In this document: positions 17,748-26,600 of the stretch, one piece after another
Layout: the number at the start of each line of letters is the position of its first letter
How positions within the stretch are numbered: position 1 is the first letter of the stretch
Assembly (NCBI GenBank): GCA_022841475.1
Contig: JALHRJ010000038.1
Coordinates: forward strand, 1-43,148
Reading direction: 5' to 3'
DNA: 43,148 nucleotides
Origin: Cyclobacteriaceae bacterium
Lineage (GTDB): Bacteria; Bacteroidota; Bacteroidia; Cytophagales; Cyclobacteriaceae
The notes under the pieces: generated by a model
Seen by the model: the letters and a program-made list of their open reading frames with translations, nothing else
The model's database searches: none
Told to the model about the DNA's origin: nothing
Made by a program: the position numbers and the translations under genes

Positions 17748-19259
17748 ATGAAAATTAAGAGCACGTGGCTCGTGGGAATTGTCATGCTTTTACCGGGCAT
17801 ATTGGGAGCACAAAGCTTTACAGAAACTGCGCTTATGTTCAGTCGAATTAAACCCGGTGGAAGTGCTCGGATACAAGGCATGGGCGGAGTTCAAACCAGT
17901 TTGGGTGGAGATTATAGTTCAGCCTTTTCGAACCCGGCTGGGTTGGGCATGTTCAACCGATCCGAGTTCAGCATATCACCCGGCTTTAATTCCGCTTCCA
18001 TTCAGTCTGATTACCTCAATAATTTAACGGCAACTACAAAAACCAATTTGCATATTCCTGGTTTTGGATTGGTCTTTCAAAACAGTCAGAACCGGAGCAA
18101 GGGTTTTTTAAGCGGTACCTTTGCTGTTTCATACAACCGTATCAATAACTTCAATCAAAGTTTTGACTACCAGGGGACCAATCCAGACAACTCCATTATA
18201 GATTATTTTATCGAGGAAGCCACAGGCTACCCACCAAATCAATTTAATCAAAATGGGGATTTAGATGGTACTGTAACCTGGCTTGGCTATAATAATTATT
18301 TGCTTGGTGAAGCTACTATTCTTGATCCAACCAATGATCCCACAGTTTACTTTACCGATGTCTCAGGGATACCCTTTCAAAAAGAAAGTGTTAAAACAAA
18401 TGGAAGTCAAAATCAATGGAGTTTTTCATATGGAGCTAATCTCTTTGATAAAGTCTTTATTGGAGCGGGTGTTGGTTTTACCTCGTTGCGTTATGAATCT
18501 CAAAAGAATTATAGAGAGGAATTTACGGGAGAACCACTTGAAAATTTAGTGTTGGAGGAAAATCTGAGAATAAATGGATCAGGGCTCAACGCTTCTCTTG
18601 GTGTAATTTTCAGACCTTTGGAATCCGTACAAGTTGGTATTTCTTACTCTACTCCAACTATTTATAAACTTACTGACTCGTACAATGCGAACATGAATAC
18701 AGTGTGGAACGGGTTTGACTACTATGGTGATGGTTCCATTATTTTGAACAACGAGGGTGAAGAAACAGACGACATTATTTCAGAATATGATTTAAAAACA
18801 CCAGGGAGATTAAATTTAGGAGGTTCCTTTTTCATTCAAAAATTTGGCTTCATCTCAGCCGATGTAGAAATGGTGAATTACTCGGGCACAAAATATTCAT
18901 CAGGAATTTCTGGGATTGATTTTTCGAATGATAATGATGACATCAAAAGTCTCTATCAATCTACCTTCAACTATCGTCTCGGTGGAGAATTTCGGTATGA
19001 AAATTTCAGAGCGCGGGCTGGATTTTCGTATATGCCGGATCCATTTCAGTCTGAACAAAATGGTATTAACAGAGATATTACTTCAATCTCTGGAGGGTTA
19101 GGATACAGAAATAAAAAATTCTATGTCGATGCTGCTTTGGTTTTCACGCAAGGAAATAATTCCTATAGACCTTACCGTGTAAATACACCAGAAAGTCCAC
19201 TCGTAACGTTGAAGAATTCAAGCACATTTAGTATGATAACAATTGGGTTTCCTTTTTAA
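17748..19259 (+). CDS. Outer-membrane beta-barrel, OmpP1/FadL-type transporter
   Basis: A signal peptide (about 1-21, ending LGAQ) is followed by SFTETALMFSRIKPGGSARIQGMGGVQTSLGGDYSSAFSN in part, with the N-terminal GG-ARxxGMGG and NPAGL motifs typical of FadL/TodX-like and PorV-like barrels of Bacteroidota. Alternating amphipathic strands fill the rest, and the chain ends MITIGFPF with a terminal Phe expected for BAM-dependent insertion. The likely role is uptake of a hydrophobic compound or an outer-membrane shuttle function; the substrate is unknown. Its last four bases overlap the convergent aroK stop. Confidence 0.82.
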   Translation: MKIKSTWLVGIVMLLPGILGAQSFTETALMFSRIKPGGSARIQGMGGVQTSLGGDYSSAFSNPAGLGMFNRSEFSISPGFNSASIQSDYLNNLTATTKTNLHIPGFGLVFQNSQNRSKGFLSGTFAVSYNRINNFNQSFDYQGTNPDNSIIDYFIEEATGYPPNQFNQNGDLDGTVTWLGYNNYLLGEATILDPTNDPTVYFTDVSGIPFQKESVKTNGSQNQWSFSYGANLFDKVFIGAGVGFTSLRYESQKNYREEFTGEPLENLVLEENLRINGSGLNASLGVIFRPLESVQVGISYSTPTIYKLTDSYNANMNTVWNGFDYYGDGSIILNNEGEETDDIISEYDLKTPGRLNLGGSFFIQKFGFISADVEMVNYSGTKYSSGISGIDFSNDNDDIKSLYQSTFNYRLGGEFRYENFRARAGFSYMPDPFQSEQNGINRDITSISGGLGYRNKKFYVDAALVFTQGNNSYRPYRVNTPESPLVTLKNSSTFSMITIGFPF

Positions 19260-19768
19260 AATTTCCCCTTAATTAAAGTAATAAGATCTGATAGCTGAAT
19301 GTCCTGACCTTTCAGACAGTTATGCGCCTGCTGATAAAAAGGAATTCGTTGTGAACGGAGAAATTCAATCTGATCTTTCAACTCATCCGGATGTTTTGCT
19401 TTGAGTAAGGGGCGATCTTCCACCTTTGTCTTCAGCACACGCTCTGCAATTTCACGAGGTGGCACATCCAGAAAAATCGTGTGGCCTTGCAGTTTCATAA
19501 AGGTCATATTATCAAAAAATACAGGCACACCACCACCAGTGGCCATAACAAGATCAGTTGCCGTATCGCAAATATGATGGAGCATGGCCGACTCCTTCTT
19601 TCGAAAGAAATCTTCGCCATGCTTTTTAAAAATTTCCTTCACCGAAGTTTCCAACGATTTCTCAATCTCGGCATCAAGATCAACAAAAGGTAGCTTTAAT
19701 TCGAAGGCCAATTGTTTTCCTAATGTGGATTTTCCGCTTCCCGGTAAACCAATGAGAAAAATTTTCAT
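19256..19768 (-). CDS. aroK: Shikimate kinase
   Basis: Shikimate kinase phosphorylates shikimate at O3 with ATP in the chorismate pathway. The P-loop GLPGSGKST (residues 7-15), shikimate-binding D32 in VDLDAEIE, the FFRKKE arginine region (about 55-60), ATGGGVPVF (about 76-84, shikimate-binding Gly-Gly) and the lid arginine in DRPLL are all present. At 170 residues it is full length. The ATG at 19768 overlaps the stop of the BT_3928-type gene by four bases, so it is translationally coupled; the 3' end overlaps the convergent barrel gene. Confidence 0.95.
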   Translation of the reverse strand: MKIFLIGLPGSGKSTLGKQLAFELKLPFVDLDAEIEKSLETSVKEIFKKHGEDFFRKKESAMLHHICDTATDLVMATGGGVPVFFDNMTFMKLQGHTIFLDVPPREIAERVLKTKVEDRPLLKAKHPDELKDQIEFLRSQRIPFYQQAHNCLKGQDIQLSDLITLIKGKF

Positions 19769-20871
19769 TTCAATAATTCCAGAATCTCATTGGCCGATGG
19801 CGTGTCATTATGATGCCAGTTACCCAACACGGTGCCGTCTTTCCACAAGGCGATACCAGGGTTTGAGCGAATGATAGTTTTCAACACGGTGGCGTCCGCA
19901 TAATAATAGGGAACGGCCAGTTGATGTTCGTGCCGGAATGCTTCCATTGCATCGGAGCCGGAGGAGGTAAGTACAAAACAATCTACTTTACCTTCGAGTT
20001 GTTTTGTTAACTCTCTTACTGCTGCCATGTTACTGCCAGAAGCTTTCTTTACATCAAATAACACAATAAGCAGTTTAGAACCCTGAAACGTATATTGTGT
20101 CATGTCTTCGCCTTCAGGACTGCTGATTGAATAATCAGTGATCTTAGGTTTAGTTTTATCTGCATTTAAAATGTGAGAGGAAATATATTTATAGCCTTCA
20201 TCCGCTGAAAGGAATTTTGTGTCGCGCACTTCTTTGGCATCCTTTTCGAAGATGTATTCAATGATCGGTTGTTCGGGAGCAATCATTTGCTGGGGCACGT
20301 TATTACCAATGCGATATGCTCTAAAATCTATAAATGGCAAATGACGAATGGCGTACACACCTACCAAAAGGCAAATCAATGTAACCACCACAACCACTAC
20401 ATTTCCAACTCTGGTGCTTAATATTTCCCTATAACTCTTTCTATACCAGAAAAGATGCAAGACAAAAACCATCAGGATCACATCTTTTGTAAATGATTCC
20501 CACGGTGTAAGCTTGATGGCATCTCCAAAACAACCGCAATCAGTTACTTTGTTAAAATAAGCCGAGTAAAAAGTGAGGAAGGTAAAAAACACCATCAGGC
20601 CTAGCAGTACCCATGCCGTAAGATTCATGCGCCAATAAATGAGAATCGCTGCCCCCAAAACTAACTCAAGAATAATCATGATCATTCCGATCTCCAGCGC
20701 CCAGGGAATAAAATAATGAAAGAAAGAGCCAAAGTCTTCGGCAAAGACTTCGAAATATTCCTCCATTTTTATTTGTGTGCCAATGGGATCATTCAGTTTA
20801 ATCAGGCCTGAAAAAATCAACAGGCCGCCAACAAAAAACCGGGAGAATGGGTCGATAATTTTTCTTAACAT
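19765..20871 (-). CDS. BT_3928-type membrane protein: DoxX-like domain plus thioredoxin-like C-terminus
   Basis: The N-terminal half (about 1-175) is a DoxX/MauE-like four-helix membrane domain, opening with IDPFSRFFVGGLLIFSGLIKLNDP and containing DCGCFGDAIKLT, a Cys pair typical of the group. The C-terminal half (about 185-368) looks like a thioredoxin-fold domain of TlpA type but without an obvious CxxC. The family is widespread in Bacteroidota and of unproven function, possibly in periplasmic redox or quinone chemistry. I chose the ATG at 20871 (MLRKIIDPF); eight upstream residues of a longer frame are read from the heptamer repeat next to it and are not credible. Confidence 0.85.
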   Translation of the reverse strand: MLRKIIDPFSRFFVGGLLIFSGLIKLNDPIGTQIKMEEYFEVFAEDFGSFFHYFIPWALEIGMIMIILELVLGAAILIYWRMNLTAWVLLGLMVFFTFLTFYSAYFNKVTDCGCFGDAIKLTPWESFTKDVILMVFVLHLFWYRKSYREILSTRVGNVVVVVVTLICLLVGVYAIRHLPFIDFRAYRIGNNVPQQMIAPEQPIIEYIFEKDAKEVRDTKFLSADEGYKYISSHILNADKTKPKITDYSISSPEGEDMTQYTFQGSKLLIVLFDVKKASGSNMAAVRELTKQLEGKVDCFVLTSSGSDAMEAFRHEHQLAVPYYYADATVLKTIIRSNPGIALWKDGTVLGNWHHNDTPSANEILELLK

Positions 20872-20877
20872 ATATAG

Positions 20878-20905
20878 TCCACCGTCAACAGACAACTGTC
20901 AACAG
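20878..20905 (-). repeat. Left heptamer array (inverted repeat of four-helix-bundle cassette)
   Basis: Read on the minus strand this is four consecutive 7-base units: CTGTTGA, CAGTTGT, CTGTTGA and CGGTGGA. It abuts the stop codon of the four-helix-bundle gene (20906) and ends six bases before the ATG of the next gene. It is inverted relative to 21282-21309 and shares GTTGTCTGTTGAC with it. Confidence 0.75.
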
Positions 20906-21265
20906 CTATTTAGTTGAAATTGATTTTCTTAACGCTTGAATTCGCATAATTAACTTATCAGTTAAGGTGTAAATTTCATCAAAGTGTTCCTCTGAAATAA
21001 TGCCTCTTCTTTTTGCGATATAAATACATCCAATTACTTCGATTCCAGAACGAATCGAAAAACCCAAGAAACGTTTGAATTCGGCATTGCTTTGGCCCGT
21101 TGATCCTTCTGCAATATTCAAGGAGACTGAATCAGCAGCTCGTTTAATTTGCGATGTTAGAATATATATTTCCTCCTTGGGAAAAGTTTTGGAAACCTGA
21201 TCAATAAGTCCTGTCAATTCAACAGATTCCTTCCAAACCTCCAATTTTTCAAACTTAAATGGCAT
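20906..21265 (-). CDS. Four-helix-bundle protein, S23/23S rRNA intervening-sequence type
   Basis: The 119-residue product has the family's hallmarks: FEKLEVWKESVELTGLI at the N-terminus, LTSQIKRAADSVSLNIAEGS (about 37-56), the EFKRFLGFSIRSGIEV helix and a final helix ending LRKSIS. These proteins are encoded in intervening sequences of 23S rRNA genes and as stand-alone genes, and are related to the Avd accessory proteins of diversity-generating retroelements; their biochemical role is unclear. Here the gene is enclosed by inverted heptamer arrays and lies between DUF1599 and BT_3928-type genes, which from memory are usually adjacent in Bacteroidota, so it appears inserted. Confidence 0.9.
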   Translation of the reverse strand: MPFKFEKLEVWKESVELTGLIDQVSKTFPKEEIYILTSQIKRAADSVSLNIAEGSTGQSNAEFKRFLGFSIRSGIEVIGCIYIAKRRGIISEEHFDEIYTLTDKLIMRIQALRKSISTK

Positions 21266-21281
21266 TTTAAAAGATATATTA

Positions 21282-21309
21282 CTGTTATCTGTCAGCCGTT
21301 GTCTGTTGA
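21282..21309 (+). repeat. Right heptamer array (inverted repeat of four-helix-bundle cassette)
   Basis: Four consecutive 7-base units on the plus strand: CTGTTAT, CTGTCAG, CCGTTGT and CTGTTGA. The array overlaps the 3' end of the DUF1599 gene and encodes its final residues (QQTTADR and the stop). It pairs with the left array 20878-20905 in inverted orientation around the four-helix-bundle gene. Confidence 0.75.
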
Positions 21310-21839
21310 CTCTTAATCAGACAAAACACAGAATAGTTTATCATATCCTGATAGTTTGCACGCACGCCTTCACTTGCAAGTGTCTTACCTTGATTGTCTT
21401 CAATTTGTTTCACTCTTAACAATTTCATAAGAATAATGTCTGTCATCGAGCTCACGCGCATATCGCGCCAGGCTTCCGCATAGTCGTGATTCTTATTTTG
21501 AAGCAGGTCAAAAGTTTCGTTAACAGCCTGATCATAAAGCGGCTCCAGTTCGGCAAAACTCAAATCCATCTTTTCCGACTCAACGAGTTTTAGTTGAATC
21601 ATGGCAATTAGGCAATAGTTGATAATACCCACAAACTCATCTTTAATGGGGTCCTCAACTTTTTGTGTTCCTTTGTCCTGAATGCTACGGATTCGTTGCG
21701 CTTTGATATAAATCTGGTCGGTGATGGAGGAAAGACGCAACACACGCCAGGCGGTGCCATAATCATGGGTCTTACGGGCAAATAATGCTTTGCAGGAGGC
21801 TATCACCTCTTTATATTCGTGGGAAGTTTTTTCATTCAT
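21285..21839 (-). CDS. DUF1599 domain protein with duplicated domain
   Basis: This is a DUF1599 protein of unknown function with two related halves. KTHDYGTAWRVLRLSSITDQIYIKAQRIRSIQ (about 20-51) is echoed by KNHDYAEAWRDMRVSSMTDIILMKLLRVKQIE (about 111-142), each followed by a helical INY segment. The HDYxxAW motif hints at metal or nucleotide binding like all-alpha NTP pyrophosphohydrolases, which is inference. I chose the ATG at 21839 (MNEKTSHEYK); upstream codons overlap the divergent folP region. A TTACTTTG-like sequence lies just upstream on the minus strand (21849-21856). The last residues are encoded by a heptamer repeat, so the C-terminus may be altered by an insertion. Confidence 0.85.
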   Translation of the reverse strand: MNEKTSHEYKEVIASCKALFARKTHDYGTAWRVLRLSSITDQIYIKAQRIRSIQDKGTQKVEDPIKDEFVGIINYCLIAMIQLKLVESEKMDLSFAELEPLYDQAVNETFDLLQNKNHDYAEAWRDMRVSSMTDIILMKLLRVKQIEDNQGKTLASEGVRANYQDMINYSVFCLIKSQQTTADR

Positions 21840-21846
21840 AATCGTG

Positions 21847-22701
21847 GTGCAAAGTAAATTATTTTCGGCCAACAAAACACTGCGGGTACAGGGTAGGATC
21901 ATTGACCTTTCATTTCCCAAAGTAATGGGAATTCTCAATGTAACCCCGGATAGCTTTTACGATGGCGGAAAATATAATCAGCAAACTGCCCTACTTAAGC
22001 AGGCAGAAAAAATGCTTGCAGAAGGTGCCGACTTTATGGATGTAGGTGGTTATTCATCCCGACCTGGAGCAACCGATATTTCTATTGAAGAAGAACTCTC
22101 CCGGGTGATTCCTGTCATTAATAATTTAAAGAAGGAATTTCCTTCGGCCATTATCTCGGTGGACACTTTTCGGTCTCGGGTTGCACAGGCAGCTGTTGGT
22201 GAAGGCGCTGAATTAGTGAATGATATTTCAGGGGGACAACTTGACTTAACTATGGTCGAAACGGTTGCCTCGCTTAGAGTTCCCTACATTGCTATGCACA
22301 TGCGTGGCACTCCGCAAACCATGAATCAGTTAACTGATTATGATAATATAATTAAAGAAGAGTTAGATTACTTTCATCAACAAGTAGCACAATTAAAATC
22401 CGCAGGCGTAACCGATATTATAATTGACCCGGGTTTTGGTTTCGCTAAAACAACAGAACAAAATTTTGAATTGCTCAATCACCTTGAGACACTTTCTGTT
22501 TTGGAAAAACCCATACTTGTGGGTCTGTCGCGAAAATCTATGATTTGGCGTACCTTGAAAACAAATCCTGAATCAGCTTTGAATGGTTCCACCGTATTAC
22601 ACACCCTTGCACTATTAAAAGGAGCCTCCATATTGCGTGCGCACGATGTGAAGGAAGCCAAAGAGGTTATTGCGTTAGTCTGTTATCAGCGACAGAAATA
22701 A
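21847..22701 (+). CDS. folP: Dihydropteroate synthase
   Basis: This enzyme joins DHPP with p-aminobenzoate in folate synthesis and is the sulfonamide target. Signature motifs are present: KVMGILNVTPDSFYDGGKY, MDVGGYSSRPGA, ISVDTFRSRVAQ, LVNDISGG, IAMHMRGTPQTMN, IIIDPGFGFAKTTEQN and VGLSRKSMI, ending in LRAHDVKEA. No ATG exists at the usual position; a GTG at 21847 (or 21844) gives the normal short N-terminal extension before the first strand and about 284 residues. A longer frame from 21790 would overlap the divergent DUF1599 start and is unlikely. cdaA follows after 27 bases, a common Bacteroidota arrangement. Confidence 0.93.
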   Translation: MQSKLFSANKTLRVQGRIIDLSFPKVMGILNVTPDSFYDGGKYNQQTALLKQAEKMLAEGADFMDVGGYSSRPGATDISIEEELSRVIPVINNLKKEFPSAIISVDTFRSRVAQAAVGEGAELVNDISGGQLDLTMVETVASLRVPYIAMHMRGTPQTMNQLTDYDNIIKEELDYFHQQVAQLKSAGVTDIIIDPGFGFAKTTEQNFELLNHLETLSVLEKPILVGLSRKSMIWRTLKTNPESALNGSTVLHTLALLKGASILRAHDVKEAKEVIALVCYQRQK

Positions 22702-22715
22702 ACAAACTGATTCAT

Positions 22716-22723
22716 TACCTTTG
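22716..22723 (+). promoter_or_regulatory. -7 promoter element, predicted leaderless cdaA transcript
   Basis: TACCTTTG matches TANNTTTG and ends five bases before the cdaA ATG at 22729, in the 27-base gap after folP. The spacing is nearly the same as at 7343 and 11029, predicting a leaderless cdaA mRNA in addition to read-through from folP. Confidence 0.42.
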
Positions 22724-22728
22724 TTTAG

Positions 22729-23595
22729 ATGATTTTTGTCTTCAAAATAGGATTTCTTGAAATAAGCTGGGTAGATCTGATTGATGTTAGCCTGGTGGCT
22801 ATTCTTCTCTATCAGGTGTATAAGCTGATCCGCGGCAGTCTTGCAGTAAATATCTTTTTAGGCATACTCGCGCTTTACCTGGTGTATCTGATTGTGCGCG
22901 CAGCACAGATGGAGTTGTTGGCAACTATTCTGGGACAATTTATGGGTGTTGGTGTGCTGGCGATGATTATTCTATTTCAACCTGAGATTCGAAAATTTCT
23001 TTTATTGATAGGGCGCACCACCGAGATCAACCGGGAAAGTATTTTTAAAAGCATCACCAATTGGGGTGCAGAACATCATGATGACTTTGAAGTACATGAC
23101 TTAATAGAAGCTATTAAAACATTGAAAGCATCTCGGACAGGTGCATTGATTGTTTTTTCACGCGACATAGAATTAAAATTCTATGCTGAAACGGGTGATC
23201 CCATCGATGCAAAAGTAAATAAGCGGCTTTTGCTTTCCATCTTTAACAAGAATAGCCCGCTGCACGATGGCGCCATTATCATTTATAAAGGCCGTATCAA
23301 AGCTGCACGTTGTGTGTTGCCTGTAAGTGAGAATGATCATCTTCCCCCTCAATTTGGCTTGCGGCATAAGTCAGCCATCGGTATGACGGAAGTTACCGAT
23401 ACGTTGGTACTGGCAATTTCTGAAGAAACGGGCCGTTTGATTCTTTCCCGTAATGGAAAATATTTGCGCAGCCTTAAATTGAAGCAAGTGGAACAGAAAA
23501 TTCTTGACTACCTTCATAACGAGGAACCTAAAAATTGGGAAGAACTATCAGCAGAAAGTGAGTCATTGGAATCCACTGAAGAAAAAGTTCAATAA
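22729..23595 (+). CDS. cdaA: Diadenylate cyclase CdaA (c-di-AMP synthase)
   Basis: CdaA condenses two ATP to c-di-AMP at the inner membrane. Three TM helices (about 10-85) precede a DisA_N catalytic domain with GALIVFSRD (138-146), SPLHDGAIII (176-185, DGA 180-182) and GLRHKSAIGMTEVTDTLVLAISEETG (210-235). The second conserved motif, usually RHR, reads RHK here (212-214; the Lys codon AAG is at 23368-23370), a conservative change that could affect ATP phosphate contacts. Length (288 residues) is normal. Neighbours are folP upstream and the WD40-caspase gene 23 bases downstream. Confidence 0.93.
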   Translation: MIFVFKIGFLEISWVDLIDVSLVAILLYQVYKLIRGSLAVNIFLGILALYLVYLIVRAAQMELLATILGQFMGVGVLAMIILFQPEIRKFLLLIGRTTEINRESIFKSITNWGAEHHDDFEVHDLIEAIKTLKASRTGALIVFSRDIELKFYAETGDPIDAKVNKRLLLSIFNKNSPLHDGAIIIYKGRIKAARCVLPVSENDHLPPQFGLRHKSAIGMTEVTDTLVLAISEETGRLILSRNGKYLRSLKLKQVEQKILDYLHNEEPKNWEELSAESESLESTEEKVQ

Positions 23596-23618
23596 TTATT
23601 TTACATCTGAAATAAATC

Positions 23619-26600
23619 ATGATGAGATTTCTCTTAGCATCAGGCTTATGCTTTTGTACTCTCTTCGTTAAAAGTCAAACGATTGAGACGATCATTCAAA
23701 AAGGTCATGAACTTGCTGTGCTTACCGTCTCCATAAGTCCAGACAGTAATTTAGTCGCTTCTGGCAGTCGTGATAAATCAGCCAAGATATGGGAACTTTC
23801 AACGGGACGGGAAGTGCGAAGTTTTTTAGGTCATGAGGGCAGTGTAAACTGCATAGACTTTACACCCGATGGCAAATGGATGATTACCAGCAGTGGTGAC
23901 AAGACTGCAAAAATCTGGGAAGTATCAACCGGTAAAGAAATTTTTACAACGCCAGTTGCCGATAAGTTCTTAACTGCAGTAGCATTCAGTCCCGATTCCC
24001 GCTACTTCGTTACCGGAGGTTATCCCGATGAAGCCTATGTGTGGGATTTGAAAACATTGAAAATAATAAAACCAATCAGCGTCAACGCAGATCAGGGTTT
24101 GGGATATGGAATTAATTTTTCGTTTTCGCAAGATGGAAAGTGGCTGGCCATTGGAGAAGATAATCGTGTGGCGAATGTGTACACAACTAGCACATGGGAA
24201 AAGAAATTCACGTTTGGTGCCGAGGGCTCCTGTGGTGGTTGTGCTACATGGGTCGACTTTAGTAGTGACAGTCGTTTCTTATTGATGGCTTCTAACAGTG
24301 GTCCTGTTAAAACGTATGATCTGGCCACTGGCAAACTTCAAATCACGTTTGCCGAAGAAGTAAGAGACATCGTAAGCGCTGAATTTAGTCCGGATGGTAT
24401 AACCACACTGGCTGTAACTAAATCGGAGATTATTCTTTGGGATACTAAATCCGGAAAACAAATGGGTCGTTTTACTCCCGTTGCGGATACAGAAATCACC
24501 GAAGCAAATTTTACTAAAAACGGGAAGGATATTCTACTGGCGAGTAACAACAACATTGTATATAAATGGAACCTGAATACCCATCAGGTAGCTCAGCATT
24601 TAACGGGTCTTCTTAACCAACGTGATAAAGGAGGTATAACCTACGATCCAAACTTCTACTGGGAATCTCACATTGCCAAGTATATCCGTTTCAAGAATTC
24701 GATCCTGTTATCCCAAGATGGCAAGGAACTCATCAAAGGCAAATTCGGCACAAAGGTTAAGCGCTGGGATATTTCAACCGGAAAGATCATCATGAACTAC
24801 TCCGGATTAGACAAGGCAGCGCTTTGTTACGATCTTTCGCAGGATGGAAAAACACTTGTTGCCGGAGGCGGAGATGGAAAAATAATCTTTTGGAATACAG
24901 AAACGGGCGATACCATTAAAGTAATCAAAGCACATCGTGAGCCTATTTTTGATATTCACTTTAGCCATGACGAAAACTCCGTTGCCTCAGCCAGTTGGGA
25001 TGCAACATTTAAAATGTTTGATGTTAAAACCGGAGCGCGCATCAATTACACTGACTTTCAGAATAATTCTGTCTACAATTTTCAGTTTCATCCCTCCGAT
25101 TTGTATGTATTTACAGCCAGCCTGGATAACACACTGAAACTATTGGAACTTGATACATACAAACCCGTTCGTGATTTTATTGGGCATTCAGATATTGTTT
25201 CTTCCATTCAGATAAGCCCTGATCAAAAACAACTATTAAGTACCAGTTGGGATGGCAGCATCCGGCTATGGGATATTGCTACCGGACTAATGACTAAAAA
25301 ATTCATAGGACATCGCGGGCCTGTTCACACTGCTATATTTAGTCGTGATGGGAACTTCATTTACAGTGCCGGTGCTGACCGAACCATACGAACCTGGGAT
25401 ATAAGTACTGCACGAGTCGTTCGCACCTATGCGGGACATAATGCAGAAGTGACATCCTTGTTACTGGGCAAAGATGCCAGTATGCTGATCAGTCATAGCC
25501 TGGACGGTACCTCTAAATTCTGGGATCTGAATACAGGAAAAGAATTTTTTGAGCATATTCATTTTGGTGAAAAGGAATGGATGGTAAAAAACCCGGAAGG
25601 GTATTTCAATGGCACACAGGAAGCGCGTCAACATATTCATTTTGTGAATGGCATGAAAACCTATGGAGTGGATCAGTTCTTCTATGAATTTTATCGTCCG
25701 GATCTGCTGCCTAAAATTTTCCAGAACCGTGGTTCCAGGGATGAATCCAAAGGGATTCAGGGTAAGTTAAATAGCTCTCCACCCCCCGGTATTAAAATTG
25801 CCACTGTGCCCAACACCGATGACACACAGACCGAAGTACTGATTCGCATCACCGATACCGGAGGCGGTATTGAAAATGTAAAACTGTTTCACAATGGAAA
25901 AAGTATTCCCCTTGACAACCAGACGCTAAAACTTCCATCGCGCAAAGGCGAAAGCACCACCTATCGCCATGTAGTTAGCCTCGTCAGTGGAACGAACACC
26001 CTCACCGCATCAGCGAGTAACAAAGATAAAATTGAGTCCGATCCGCAAACTGTTGAAGTTGTCTCTGATCGCACTGGTAAAAATAGTGTGTGTTACATTT
26101 TGTCGGTGGGCATTAATCAGTATAAAAACTCTAAACTTTCCTTAAACTATGCGCGGCCCGATGCAGAATCCTTTGGAAAAATCTTAGATGAAAAAGGTTC
26201 ACTGTTTAAAAATATCGAACTGCATAGTTTGTATGATAAAGAAGCCAGCAAAGAAAACATCTTTAAAAAGCTGGAAGAGCTTTCTGCTAAAGTTCACCAG
26301 GAAGATGTTTTTATTTTTTATTATGCCGGGCATGGCAGTATGGTTGACAACCAATTCTTTTTCATTCCGTCAGAAAGCATTCGCTTGTATGATCTCATGT
26401 CGCTAAAAAAAGAAGCCATTGAAGCGAGCGTGCTACAGGATAAGTTAAAGAACATCAAAGCATTGAAACAACTCATTGTAATGGACGCCTGCCAGTCGGG
26501 TGGATCGGTAGAACTATTAGCAACAAGAGGTGCCGCTGAAGAAAAGGCTATCGCACAACTCTCGCGTAGTGCAGGCATTCATGTGATGGCTTCAGCCGGC

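Noticed and set aside
20872..20895. Eight-residue N-terminal extension of the BT_3928-type protein
   Set aside because: It is translated from the heptamer array and uses a non-ATG start; MLRKIIDPF at 20871 matches the family start.
21790..21846. Extended N-terminus of folP
   Set aside because: It would overlap the DUF1599 start and codes for nothing conserved; dihydropteroate synthases normally begin a few residues before the first strand.
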